A stretch of 54,149 nt of DNA from Halobacteriales archaeon QS_9_68_17 (lineage in GTDB: Archaea > Halobacteriota > Halobacteria > Halobacteriales > Natronoarchaeaceae). Shown piece by piece: positions 16,940-25,249 of this stretch (position 1 is the stretch's first letter; each line of letters opens with the position of its first letter). Where the stretch lies: NCBI GenBank assembly GCA_003023565.1, contig PXSA01000034.1, positions 1 through 54,149 of the forward strand, written 5' to 3'. The position numbers and the translations under genes are program-made. The notes beneath the pieces are model-generated. The model ran no database searches. It was not told where the DNA came from and saw only the letters and a program-made list of their open reading frames with translations.

Positions 16940-17604
16940 GTCTCGGCCCCCTCGCCGTCCGCGTCCGCTTCCAGCGCGCTCGTCGCGTTCCGCACGAACG
17001 CGCGGACGGCATCGTGGTCCTTCACGCCGCCGGACTCCTCCACGCCGCTCGCAACGTCCACCGCGAACGGGCCGACCGTTCGGACGGCCTCGGCCACGTT
17101 GTCGGGCGCGAGGCCGCCGGCCAGAACCAGCGGCGCGTCGAGGTCCGCCGTCGCCTCGCGAGTGCGCACCCAGTCGTGCGTCTCGCCGGTGCCGCCGCCC
17201 CCGTCCGCGTCGACGGAGTCGACGAGCAGGGCGTCCGCGACGCCGTCGTACTCGGCGGCGCGCTCCGGTTCCGCGGCGTCCACCGACTTGATCACGTCGG
17301 CGTCGACGGCCGCGCGGAGGTCGCCGACTTCGGCGGGCGAGAGGTCGCCGTGTTCCTGCACCGCGTCGGTCCCGACGCGATCGACGAGGTCCGCGCCGGC
17401 CGCGGCGCTGTCGGGCATCGTCACCAGCACGCTCGTCACGAACGGCGGGACCGCGGCGGCCAGTTCGGCCGCGCGCTCCGGCGACACCTCGCGGGGCGTG
17501 TCCACGGGGACGTCGCAGACGATCCCGACGGCGTCAGCGCCGGCGGCGGCGGCCGCGCGCAGGTCCGCCTCGCGGGTGACGCCGCAGACCTTCGCCCGCG
17601 TCAT
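16936..17604 (-). CDS. trpF: Phosphoribosylanthranilate isomerase
   Basis: A 222-residue (beta/alpha)8 enzyme that rearranges N-(5-phosphoribosyl)-anthranilate to CdRP. It shows the N-terminal KVCGVTREADLRAA with the catalytic Cys, VQEHGDLSP, the region with DSVDA...GGTGETHDW, LVLAGGLAPDNVAEA, and GVDVASGVEE-like FAVDVASGVEESGGVKD (catalytic Asp and phosphate loops). Normal length. The ATG overlaps the trpD stop, and the stop overlaps the trpE GTG, so the operon is translationally coupled. Confidence 0.96.
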   Translation of the reverse strand: MTRAKVCGVTREADLRAAAAAGADAVGIVCDVPVDTPREVSPERAAELAAAVPPFVTSVLVTMPDSAAAGADLVDRVGTDAVQEHGDLSPAEVGDLRAAVDADVIKSVDAAEPERAAEYDGVADALLVDSVDADGGGGTGETHDWVRTREATADLDAPLVLAGGLAPDNVAEAVRTVGPFAVDVASGVEESGGVKDHDAVRAFVRNATSALEADADGEGAET

Positions 17605-18449
17605 TTCGCCACGGCGGACTGGAGGTCGGCGAGTTTCTTCGCGGCCTCGCCGGAGTCGATCGCCTCGCGGGCGGCGTCGACGCCCGCTTCGAGGCTGTCT
17701 GCCTCGCCCGCGACGTAGACGGCCGCGCCGGCGTTCGCGAGGATGATGTCGCGCTTCGCGCCCGTCACGTCGCCCTCAACGATCCCCTTCATGTCCGCGG
17801 CGTTCTCGGCGGGGGTCTCGACGTCCATCCGCGCCAGCGCGCGGGCGAGCACCGGCACGAGGTCCGGGTCGTACGCCCCGACGATCTGCGCGTCCGCGCC
17901 GGCGGGGTTCGTCAGCGGCCCGAGCACGTTGAAGATCGTCCGCATCCCGAGTTCCTTCCGCGGGCCGATGACGGCCTCCATCGCGGGGTGGAACACCGGC
18001 GCGAGCATGAACCCGATGCCGTCCTCCTCGATGGCCGTCTCGACGGTTGGGGGCTCTGCCTCTACGTTCACGCCGACCTCCTCCAGCACGTCCGCGCTCC
18101 CGGAGGACGACGACACGGAGTAGTTGCCGTGTTTGGCGACCGGCACGCCCGCGCCGCTCGCGACGATGGCGCTCGTCGTCGACACGTTGATCGTGTCGTA
18201 GTCGTCGCCGCCCGTGCCGCAGGTGTCGACCAGCGGCGTCCGGTCGGGGTCGATCGTCCGCGCCGCGTCCCGCATTCCCTCGGCAAACCCGGCGATCTCC
18301 GTCTCCGTCTCGCCTTTCGCCCGCAGCGCCGCGAGCAGCGCGCCGATCTGGGCCTCCGTCGCCTCCTCGAAGACGGCCGTCGCCGCCTCGCGCGCTTCCG
18401 ACTGGGTCAGGTCCGCGCCGTCAGTGACGCGTTCGATGTATTCCTGCAT
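17601..18449 (-). CDS. trpD: Anthranilate phosphoribosyltransferase with an internal deletion
   Basis: TrpD transfers phosphoribosyl from PRPP to anthranilate. The PRPP loop (VDTCGTGGDDYDTINVSTT), KHGNYSVSSSSGSADVLE and LGPLTNPAGADAQIVG are intact. The protein is only 282 residues, whereas the family is about 330-345. ARALARMDVE runs straight into TPAENAADMKGI; the conserved segment that normally follows (ALVVHG..GLDE, the Mg-binding Asp-Glu pair, and the strand-rich region to the GG before PAENA) is missing in frame, roughly 50 residues. As written the enzyme should be crippled. The first gene of the operon; ATG at 18449 (MQEYIERVTDG), with TGTACA boxes upstream. Confidence 0.92.
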   Translation of the reverse strand: MQEYIERVTDGADLTQSEAREAATAVFEEATEAQIGALLAALRAKGETETEIAGFAEGMRDAARTIDPDRTPLVDTCGTGGDDYDTINVSTTSAIVASGAGVPVAKHGNYSVSSSSGSADVLEEVGVNVEAEPPTVETAIEEDGIGFMLAPVFHPAMEAVIGPRKELGMRTIFNVLGPLTNPAGADAQIVGAYDPDLVPVLARALARMDVETPAENAADMKGIVEGDVTGAKRDIILANAGAAVYVAGEADSLEAGVDAAREAIDSGEAAKKLADLQSAVAK

Positions 18450-18481
18450 GATGGACACCGATGGATTACTTCGTCTTGTAG

Positions 18482-18497
18482 TGTACAAATCTGTACA
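18482..18497 (-). promoter_or_regulatory. Tandem TGTACA boxes upstream of trpDFEG (TrpY-like operator)
   Basis: Two perfect TGTACA palindromes (18482-18487 and 18492-18497) lie exactly 10 bases apart start to start, 33-48 bases upstream of the trpD ATG. This is where TBP/TFB would sit for a short-leader transcript. TGTACA is the TRP-box consensus bound by the methanogen tryptophan repressor TrpY, as I recall it. A similar repressor acting here is inference. Confidence 0.55.
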
Positions 18498-18550
18498 TTG
18501 ACTTAAGCCTGTCGCCACCCGGACGTGGACGATCCCCGGACGCCGTCGGG

Positions 18551-18572
18551 ATCCGAAACCTTCAATTATATC
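18551..18572 (+). promoter_or_regulatory. TATA/BRE promoter of tRNA-Val
   Basis: ATCCGAAACCTTCAATTATA followed by TC, with a purine-rich BRE-like GAAAC and a TATA-like TTATAT centred about 40 bases before the mature tRNA 5' end. The composition contrasts with the GC-rich surroundings. The assignment is by position and sequence. Confidence 0.5.
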
Positions 18573-18608
18573 CCCCGGTTATCCGAGGGTGCAGGCGAGC
18601 ATCAGACC

Positions 18609-18683
18609 GGGTTTGTGGTCTAGTTCGGTTATGACACCTCCTTGACATGGAGGAGGCCGGCAGTTCAAATCTGCCCAAACCCA
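18609..18683 (+). tRNA. tRNA-Val(GAC)
   Basis: A 75-base cloverleaf: acceptor GGGTTTG (18609-18615) pairs with CAAACCC (18676-18682), discriminator A. The anticodon arm is CCTCC-TTGACAT-GGAGG with anticodon GAC. The T-arm contains GTTCAAATC. No intron, CCA not encoded. Confidence 0.95.
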
Positions 18684-18920
18684 TTCCGGTTTCTCGCGCC
18701 GCTCGCTTCCGAGCGGTGCGCGTATGACGACGTATGTGGAGAGTTGAACGAGAGAACGCCGAGCGACGGCGGGGCGTCCGCGTGGTTCACGACCTCCCCG
18801 AACCCACTTCCTCCGGGCGTCACCCGACGAGCGGAGCGAGCCGGCAACTTCGGTGGACGGACTCCGGTTCTGTCCGATCGTTTTGCTTCAGCCGTCGCCG
18901 TGGAGGCGAGTTTCGCTCCG

Positions 18921-19055
18921 TCACTCCCCCCGGTCGTCGAGATGCCGACTCCGGGCGTGACCGCGGAACACGTCGAGCGCCCACCTTGCGGCGTCGACGA
19001 GTCGCTGCCGCCACCGACGCAGGCCCTCCGGCTCCCTCTGCTTCCAGTCGGTCAT
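18921..19055 (-). CDS. Possible small basic protein (44 aa)
   Basis: From the ATG at 19055 the frame reads MTDWKQREPEGLRRWRQRLV and continues DAARWALDVFRGHARSRHLD to a stop at 18921. It forms a plausible amphipathic helix and is the only coding-like signal in the 485 bases between tRNA-Val and the glutaredoxin gene; the rest (18684-18920) shows nothing recognisable. The product is unknown. Confidence 0.4.
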   Translation of the reverse strand: MTDWKQREPEGLRRWRQRLVDAARWALDVFRGHARSRHLDDRGE

Positions 19056-19168
19056 ACGTGACGGTTCGTCCCGACGACTCATTAATCCACCTCGCGGTCG
19101 GGAGCGCGTCCGCGGCGACCGCCACGCTGTCACAAGCCCTATCACCGCTCGCACAGAAGGTACCGTCA

Positions 19169-19576
19169 ATGCCTTTCGACCCGAACGAACCGGAACTCGA
19201 CGCCGACGAGGTGCGCGACCGCGTAGATACGGCCATCGAGGAGAACGAGGTCGTCCTCTTCATGAAGGGGACGGAGCTGATGCCCCAGTGTGGCTACTCG
19301 GAGCGCGCGCTCGGCCTGATCGACGAGTACCGGGACGACTACGCGGTGGTCGACACGCTCCAGAACCTCGACGTCTTCCGCGAGGCGCTCGACGCTCACA
19401 GCGGCTGGGAAACGACCCCCCAGACCTTCGTCGAGGGCGAGTTCGTCGGCGGCAGCGACGTCCTCGCCGAACTCGACGAGCGCGGCGAACTCGCGGAGAC
19501 GCTGAACGTCGACCCGGACGAGGTCGAGGCCGACGCGTCGGACGCGGACGACGCCGGCGTCGACGCGCCGTTCTGA
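19169..19576 (+). CDS. Monothiol glutaredoxin (Grx4/5 type)
   Basis: A 135-residue protein with the core VVLFMKGTELMPQCGYSERA (monothiol CGYS active site where CGFS is usual), SGWETTPQTFVEGEFVGGSD (cis-Pro TP loop and the GSH-binding GGxD) and a C-terminal helix. Monothiol glutaredoxins bind Fe-S clusters with a low-molecular-weight thiol and pass them on; haloarchaea use gamma-glutamylcysteine, so that is the likely ligand. The Asp-rich C-terminal 30 residues are an added tail. The ATG at 19169 precedes MPFDPNEPELD. A T-run terminator follows. Confidence 0.9.
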   Translation: MPFDPNEPELDADEVRDRVDTAIEENEVVLFMKGTELMPQCGYSERALGLIDEYRDDYAVVDTLQNLDVFREALDAHSGWETTPQTFVEGEFVGGSDVLAELDERGELAETLNVDPDEVEADASDADDAGVDAPF

Positions 19577-19593
19577 GTCGCCGGACGAACGCC

Positions 19594-19608
19594 TCGCCGG
19601 CGTTTTTC
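19594..19608 (+). terminator. GC palindrome plus T5 after the glutaredoxin gene
   Basis: CGCCGGCG followed by TTTTTC lies 18-30 bases after the stop of the glutaredoxin gene and ahead of the next gene's ATG at 19633. It fits an archaeal oligo-T terminator. Confidence 0.45.
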
Positions 19609-19632
19609 TCCCTGCGTGACGAACCCAAAGCC

Positions 19633-20550
19633 ATGAGCGAAGTCTGGCACGACGTTCGGGAGGAGTGCGAGCGACTCGACCCGGAGGCCCGGCTGGTGAC
19701 GCCCGTCTCGGGGCGGCCGTTCGGGACCGAGACGACGTTCGATGACCGCGTCGTCGTCCGGTTTCACGACGGCGGCGAGGAGCGGCGGCTCGACCGGCGG
19801 CAGTTCGAGGTACTCGCGGACCGCCTCGACGACGGACCGATACCGCTGGGGGAGCTCCCGGCGGGCGTCGAGCCGTACGCCGCGGTCCTGAGCCTCGCCC
19901 CCGAGCACGTCTCGGACGGGGAGACGCTCTCTCGGTCGCCGGACGACGCGGCCGCGGGGGAGAGTCCGCACCTCGTTCCGCCCGAGGAGGCGCGGACGCC
20001 GCCGGAGCGGGTCCACGACGACGCTCTGCTGCTGGCCGACTTGCTGGAGCGGTTGGACACGGAGGACCCGGCCTCGCTCGATACGGAGGCGCTGACCGAC
20101 CTCTACGTCCTGCTGTCGGACGTCCAGCGCGGCGCGGACCGCGTCAGGAGTTCGGTCGGCGAACCCCTGCTCGACCGTCTCGGCCCGGACCAGGAGCTGC
20201 ACGGTCGGTTCGGGACGGTCCGCCGGACCACGCGCGAGCGCCAGCGACCGAAGGGCGACGAGGCGGTGCTCGACGCGCTCGACGAGCACGGCATCCCACA
20301 GGAGTGGGTGACGGGCGTCGACCCCGACAGGCTGGACGTCGTGGTGGCGGTCACGGACCTGACCGAAGACGAGGTGTACGACACCGACGAGCAGGTGTAC
20401 GTCCGGAAGACGGGCGTCGACGAGGGCGAGAAGTTCTCGCGGCTCCAGGGGCTGCTGGACCGCGTCGACGAACTCGACGAGGACGCGGCGCTCCACGACG
20501 ACCTCGTGGACCTCGAACGCCGGCTCGACGAGGCGCTCTCGACCGGGTGA
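19633..20550 (+). CDS. Conserved-looking haloarchaeal protein of unknown function
   Basis: A 305-residue, strongly acidic, soluble protein without a signal peptide. Residues 1-90 are beta-rich (ARLVTPVSGRPFGTETTFDD, VVVRFHDGGEERRLDRRQF); the middle is helical (LLLADLLERLDTEDPASLD), then comes a basic patch (FGTVRRTTRERQRPKGDEAV) and an alternating C-terminal helix region (HGIPQEWVTGVDPDRLDVVV; VYVRKTGVDEGEKFSRLQGL). No catalytic motif is recognised. ATG at 19633 (MSEVWHDVREEC). Neighbours give no clue. Confidence 0.7.
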   Translation: MSEVWHDVREECERLDPEARLVTPVSGRPFGTETTFDDRVVVRFHDGGEERRLDRRQFEVLADRLDDGPIPLGELPAGVEPYAAVLSLAPEHVSDGETLSRSPDDAAAGESPHLVPPEEARTPPERVHDDALLLADLLERLDTEDPASLDTEALTDLYVLLSDVQRGADRVRSSVGEPLLDRLGPDQELHGRFGTVRRTTRERQRPKGDEAVLDALDEHGIPQEWVTGVDPDRLDVVVAVTDLTEDEVYDTDEQVYVRKTGVDEGEKFSRLQGLLDRVDELDEDAALHDDLVDLERRLDEALSTG

Positions 20551-20639
20551 CCGGGCGGTCGCAGCGGAGCGTCGGTAGTGCGGTTCTCCGCGGCTCCCGC
20601 GACCACCCGTCGCCCTCGGACTGGTACGGCCCCCGACCG

Positions 20640-20922
20640 CGTGCCGGGGGAGGAGGTTCATCACCTCGGTCGCCAAGCCGTCCATCGACTCGACCGTTTC
20701 GTCGCCCGACCCGGCGACGAGACCGCCGGGGTTCTCCTCGCCGTCCGCGAGGATCAGCGTCACGTCGTCGACTCCGGATCGACCGTTTCCGTGGCGGTCT
20801 CTTCGGCGTTTCTGTCGGCCGCGACCACGATGCGACCGGGGCGTCCACCGAGGAGGGCGGCGCTGCCCGCGGCGAGAAGCGTCCGTCGCGGCGTGCGAAC
20901 GCCGCTCTCCGTTGTCAGCCAT
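20640..20922 (-). pseudogene. Decayed Tat-signal secreted protein
   Basis: From the ATG at 20922 (MADNGERR) the frame soon becomes Arg-rich, but the neighbouring frame reads GVRTPRRTLLAAGSAALLGG, a typical Tat signal, followed by AADRNAEETATETVDPESTT and a stop. A third segment (VTLILADGEENPGGLVAGSG) continues acidic in the first frame. The pieces look like one secreted protein broken by frameshifts. The rest of the 20551-21110 gap shows nothing else recognisable. The product is unknown. Confidence 0.35.
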
Positions 20923-21110
20923 CGTACTGCCGGTCTCTCCCCTAAGTAGTAAACCGCTCCCGACCGTTACAGCGCTCACGACCCTGCAAAAGATGTATAT
21001 GAGGGGCGCTCGCGGGTCGTTTCGAGTTTCGGAAAGGTCAGGCTCGCCGTCACTGAATTTCTTAACTACGAGGTCCGAAGATCCGAGTAACTCTCGACAT
21101 TCGATCAATC

Positions 21111-24100
21111 ATGACGGGATCCCCCTGCATTCTATACGTGAGCGCGGGGACCGGGGACGCCGCCGCGGTCGCCGACGCGTTCGACGGCGAGTTCGCCGAC
21201 GCATCGGTCGAGGCGACGGTCGATGTCGGGTCGGTCGAGGCGACGGTCGATGTCGGGTCGGTCGAGGCGACGGTCGATGAGGCGGGCGTCGACTGCGTCG
21301 TCAGCACGCACGATCCCCCGGAGGTCGACGCGCTGGCGGTACTCGACCGCCTCCGCGACGCGCACCCGACGCTCCCGTTCGTGCTGTTCGCCGACGCGAG
21401 CGAATCGACGGTCCGCGAACTGTACGCGCGGCGGGGGACGGCGTTCGTCCGTCGCGACGGGGACAGCCGATGCGTCGCGCTCGCCGCGGAGGTATCGAAA
21501 CTCGTCGCGCCGCCCGGTCCCGGAAGCCCCCCCTGTGACGTCGGTCAGGTGTACCGGGCGCTGGAGACGTCGGAGCAGGGGATCAGCCTGCTCGACGCCG
21601 ACGGCGAGTTCGTCTACGTCAACGAGGCGTACGCGGCCCTCTACGGCTACGACCGCGAGGAGATGATCGGCAGCCACTGGTCGATGCTGTACCGCGAGGA
21701 AGACGTCGAGTGGGTCGAGGAAGAGATACTCCCACAGGTCGAGGACGAGGGCAAGTGGCGGGGCGAGACGGTCGGCGTCCGCCACGACAACGAACAGTTC
21801 GTCGAGGACCACTCCCTCGCACACACCGCCGAGGGCGGCCTCGTCTGTATCGCCCGCGACGTCACCGACCGGAAGCACCTGCGGGCGGAACTGGACGAGG
21901 CCCTCGACCGGATCAGGAACGCGTTCTACGTCCTGGACAAGGCGTGGCGGTTCACCTACGTGAACGAACGGGCGGAGGAGACGCTCGGGCGCGACGCGGA
22001 CGAGATACTCGGAAACTCGGTGTGGGAGGAGTTCCCCGAACTCGCCGGTACGACGATCGAGGAGAAGTACCGCGAGGCGATGAAACGGCAGGAGTCGGTC
22101 CAGTTCGAGGAGTTCTACGACCCCCACGACGCCTGGCACCGGATCCACGCGTACCCCTCCGAGACCGGACTGTCCGTCTACTTCGAGGACATCACGGAGA
22201 AGCGGGAGACGAAAGCGGCGCTGGCGTCGGAGCGCGACCTGCGCGAGCGCATCATCGAGACGAGCCCCGTCGGGATCTGCATCCTCGACGAGGACCGCGA
22301 GTTCGAGTACATGAACGAGCGCGCCGAGGAGACCCTGGGACGGACGAAGGCGGACCTCGCAGGCTACGCGGACGACATCGAGGCGCTGGAACCCCGGAAC
22401 GCGGCGGGAGAGCCGCTACGGGGCGAGACTCCGTTCGAGCGGATAGCGGAGACGGAGGAACCGCTCTACGACTTCCGGGTCAGCGTCGTTCGCCCCGACG
22501 GCGAGCGCGTCTGGCTCTCGGTCAACGGCGCGCCCCTGTTCGACGACGACGAACTGACGAAGGTCCTGGTCACGTTAGAGGACGTCACCGACACCGTGCT
22601 GGCCAGAGAGGAACTGGAGTCCGAGAAGGAGCGGTTTCGACGGATGGTCGAGGACGTGGAGGACTACGCTATCTTCATGCTCGACCCCGAGGGGTGCGTC
22701 CGGAGCTGGAACGCGGGAGCCGAACGGATCAAAGGGTACACCGAGGAGGAGGTCCTCGGGGAGCATTTCTCGACGTTCTACCCCGAGGAGTACGCCGAGG
22801 ACGGCCTCCCGGACCGGATGCTCGCCGAGGCGGCGGAGACCGGACGGGCGACCCACGAGGGGTGGCGAGTCCGGAAGGACGGCACCCGGTTCTGGGGCTT
22901 CGTCGTCCTCACTGCGCTGTACGGCCGCGACGGCGACCTGGACGGGTTCACGAAGGTGACGCGGGACATCACGGAGCGCAAGCGTCGCGAGGAGCAGTTG
23001 ACCGAACTCAACGACCTCTCCCGCGACCTGCTCAAAGCGGAGACGGCCGACGGGATAAGCGACCTCGCGGTGACTGCCGCAAAGACGATCCTCGACCGTC
23101 CCGTGGTCCGCGTCTCGCTGTACGACGCCGAGGCCGGTTCTCTCGAACCGACGGCCGAGACGCCGGAAGCGTCCGAGGCGACCGACGGCGGGTTCGTGAG
23201 CGACGACGGTCGCCGGTTCGGGTGGGACGCCTTCGTCGAGAACGAGACGAAACGGTACGACGAACTACCGAACGGCGTAGCGTCGGAGAGCGACCTGTCG
23301 GGCGGTTTCGCCGTCCCCCTGGGCCGCCACGGCGTGCTCGCGGTCGGTGCGACTGCGCCCGGCGACTCGGCCGAGTCGACCGTCGAGATCGCGAAGGTGC
23401 TCGCGTCGACGGTGACCGCCGCGCTCGACCGTACGGACCGGGAGCGCGAGGTGCGGGAGCACGAGCGGTCACTGGAGGAGAAGAACGAGGCGCTCGAACG
23501 GCTCAACCACATCAACGAGGTCGTCCGCGGTATCGACCGCGCGCTCGTCGGCGCGACGACCCGCGTCGAGATAGAGGAGGCCGTCTGCGCCGAACTGGCC
23601 GACGCGGACCCCTACTGCTTCGTGTGGATCGGTGCCACGTCCGGGGCGACGAACGAGGTCCGCCCGCGCCAGTGGGCCGGGATGGAGAACAACTATCTCG
23701 ACGAGGTCGACCACGCGCCGGGAGGGCCGGAGGCCGAACAGCCGCCGGCCGTCCGCGCGCTGCGGACCCGGGAGACGCAGACAGAGCCGAACCTGCTCAC
23801 CGAACCGCCGTTCGAGCCCTGGCGACAGGCGGCGCTCTCCCGCGAGTACCGTTCAGCGGTCAGCATCCTGCTCGAATACGCCGGGTCGCTGTACGGCGTC
23901 GTGAGCGTTTACGCCGACGACGCCGGCGTCTTCGACGAGATGGAGCGGCAGGTGCTCGACGAACTCGGTGACACTATCGCACACGCTATCAACGCCGTCG
24001 AGAGCAAGAAGGCGCTGGTCAGCGACTCCGTCGTCAAACTGGAGTTCCGGCTCCGCGATCCGGACCTGGTGCTCACGCGGGCCGTCTCGGAGGGAGGCGG

Positions 24101-24686
24101 GTGCTTCGAGTTCGAGGGGATCGTCCCCAACGAGGGGTACGGTCGGCTGTTTTTCACCGTCACGGGGATGGACTCCGAGGAGGTGACCGAGTACATCGAC
24201 CCAGCGCCCGAGGTGGAGGACCTCGGACTCGTCGCCGAGCGCGGCGACCGGTACCTCTACGAGGTGAGCCTCACCGAGCAGAGCTTCACGCGGACCCTGA
24301 TCGACCACGGGGCCGTCCCGAGAGAGATCATAACTGAGGACGACGAGGTTCGCCTCGTCGTCGACCTCTCCGTGGACGCCGACGTCCGCCAGTTCGTCGA
24401 GATGATGCAGTCCCAGTATCGAGACGTCGAACTCGTCGGTCGGCGGGAGCGGGAGCGCCCCGTCCGGACCCGAGACAGCTTCCGGGCCGAAGTGAGCGAC
24501 CTGCTCACCGACAGACAGGAGGAGGTACTCAGGACGGCCTACCTGAGCGGCTTCTTCGAGACGCCGCGGGACCGGACCGGCGGCGAGATCGCTGAGTCGC
24601 TCGACGTCTCCCAACCGACGTTCAACAGCCACCTCCGCGCCGCCCAGCGAAAGCTCTTCACGCTGCTGTTCGAGGACGAGTTCTAG
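21111..24686 (+). CDS. Multi-PAS/GAF sensor with bacterio-opsin-activator and HTH output
   Basis: A 1191-residue one-component regulator. In order: a degenerate receiver-like domain (1-140, ending VLFADASESTVRELYARRGT), four PAS domains (about 150-262, 263-370, 375-505, 510-635; for example NEAYAALYGYDREEMIGSHW and AERIKGYTEEEVLGEHFSTF), a GAF domain (640-790), a coiled coil (LEEKNEALERLNHINEVVRG), a second GAF domain (815-965), the BAT domain, and a C-terminal HTH_10 (LLTDRQEEVLRTAYLSGFFE; FNSHLRAAQRKLF). No kinase domain is present, so signals probably act directly on DNA binding. The family includes Bat, which responds to light and oxygen. A 27-bp tandem repeat lies in the receiver-like part. 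Confidence 0.92.
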   Translation: MTGSPCILYVSAGTGDAAAVADAFDGEFADASVEATVDVGSVEATVDVGSVEATVDEAGVDCVVSTHDPPEVDALAVLDRLRDAHPTLPFVLFADASESTVRELYARRGTAFVRRDGDSRCVALAAEVSKLVAPPGPGSPPCDVGQVYRALETSEQGISLLDADGEFVYVNEAYAALYGYDREEMIGSHWSMLYREEDVEWVEEEILPQVEDEGKWRGETVGVRHDNEQFVEDHSLAHTAEGGLVCIARDVTDRKHLRAELDEALDRIRNAFYVLDKAWRFTYVNERAEETLGRDADEILGNSVWEEFPELAGTTIEEKYREAMKRQESVQFEEFYDPHDAWHRIHAYPSETGLSVYFEDITEKRETKAALASERDLRERIIETSPVGICILDEDREFEYMNERAEETLGRTKADLAGYADDIEALEPRNAAGEPLRGETPFERIAETEEPLYDFRVSVVRPDGERVWLSVNGAPLFDDDELTKVLVTLEDVTDTVLAREELESEKERFRRMVEDVEDYAIFMLDPEGCVRSWNAGAERIKGYTEEEVLGEHFSTFYPEEYAEDGLPDRMLAEAAETGRATHEGWRVRKDGTRFWGFVVLTALYGRDGDLDGFTKVTRDITERKRREEQLTELNDLSRDLLKAETADGISDLAVTAAKTILDRPVVRVSLYDAEAGSLEPTAETPEASEATDGGFVSDDGRRFGWDAFVENETKRYDELPNGVASESDLSGGFAVPLGRHGVLAVGATAPGDSAESTVEIAKVLASTVTAALDRTDREREVREHERSLEEKNEALERLNHINEVVRGIDRALVGATTRVEIEEAVCAELADADPYCFVWIGATSGATNEVRPRQWAGMENNYLDEVDHAPGGPEAEQPPAVRALRTRETQTEPNLLTEPPFEPWRQAALSREYRSAVSILLEYAGSLYGVVSVYADDAGVFDEMERQVLDELGDTIAHAINAVESKKALVSDSVVKLEFRLRDPDLVLTRAVSEGGGCFEFEGIVPNEGYGRLFFTVTGMDSEEVTEYIDPAPEVEDLGLVAERGDRYLYEVSLTEQSFTRTLIDHGAVPREIITEDDEVRLVVDLSVDADVRQFVEMMQSQYRDVELVGRRERERPVRTRDSFRAEVSDLLTDRQEEVLRTAYLSGFFETPRDRTGGEIAESLDVSQPTFNSHLRAAQRKLFTLLFEDEF
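21207..21280 (+). repeat. 27-bp in-frame tandem repeat (2.7 copies)
   Basis: A 27-base unit starting GTCGAGGCGACGG is present twice perfectly (21207-21233, 21234-21260) and a third time for 20 bases (21261-21280). It encodes the nonapeptide VEATVDVGS in the N-terminal domain of the PAS/BAT regulator and should be prone to slippage without loss of frame. Confidence 0.9.
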
Positions 24687-24762
24687 ACTCATAGCCCTCC
24701 GTTTCCGCGATGGGTACCAAGCTAGCGACACTGCCTATCCTCGCGTAGCTCCGAGAAGTGGT

Positions 24763-25032
24763 ATGGAACGACGCACACTGGAGACCGCCCGCAGGCGATC
24801 CGAGGCACCGAGCACCGCCGTCGTCAGGGCGGTCGCCGCGGCCCGCGGAGTCGACCCAGTCGACCTCGACTGCCGCCTCACCGACGCGGTCGACCCGGAC
24901 GCGCTCGACCGCCTGTACAGCGACGACCGCCGCCGCGCGTCGACCACGCCGGAACTGGAGTTCAGCCTCGGCGGCTGTTCGGTCACCGTCCACGAGGACG
25001 GTTCTGCCTCGGCCACGGAGACGACGGTGTGA
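24763..25032 (+). CDS. HalOD1 output-domain protein
   Basis: An 89-residue stand-alone protein matching the halobacterial output domain 1: APSTAVVRAVAAARGVDPVD, then CRLTDAVDPDALDRLYSDD, then the beta-hairpin LEFSLGGCSVTVHEDGSASA. HalOD1 is found alone or fused to receiver/PAS proteins and is thought to be a signalling output in haloarchaea; mechanism unknown. It follows the PAS/BAT regulator by 76 bases in the same direction, so the two may act together. Confidence 0.88.
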   Translation: MERRTLETARRRSEAPSTAVVRAVAAARGVDPVDLDCRLTDAVDPDALDRLYSDDRRRASTTPELEFSLGGCSVTVHEDGSASATETTV

Positions 25033-25048
25033 AACGGAGTCGTCCGGT

Positions 25049-25201
25049 GTCACGCCCGACGATGCGGCGGAGGTCCCTACGTACTGCGGCGACGGAATAG
25101 ACAGCAGCGAGTGGCGGCCTGTCAGGGCGACGCACGACGAGAACGGCGAGTTCCGCGTCCACGCGCTCTGCCCGGGAGAATGCCTCGGAGAGTGGGAGTG
25201 A
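25049..25201 (+). pseudogene. Remnant of a small zinc protein (DUF7576-like)
   Basis: One frame reads AAEVPTYCGDGIDSSEWRPV, then HDENGEFRVHALCPGECLGE and WE-stop. This matches a haloarchaeal small zinc protein pattern (CxYCGxxI...W.PV...FHxxFCxxxCxxxW) but one Cys of the first knuckle is missing and no ATG, GTG or TTG start exists in frame. It is either a decayed gene or has an uncorrected frameshift upstream near 25030-25060. Confidence 0.45.
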
Positions 25202-25249
25202 ATCGCTCCGTCGCCCCCGCTCCCGACGGATCCGGGGATCTCGGCCGTG

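Noticed and set aside
15743..17746. 667-codon plus-strand open frame across trpF/trpE/trpD
   Set aside because: It is antisense to the well-supported trp genes; long mirror frames are common in GC-rich haloarchaeal DNA. The translation has no recognisable family and the trp genes fit perfectly on the other strand.
21207..21280. CRISPR-like repeats
   Set aside because: Repeats are directly adjacent with no spacers and lie in frame in a protein gene; this is a coding tandem repeat. No CRISPR array or cas gene was seen in the window.
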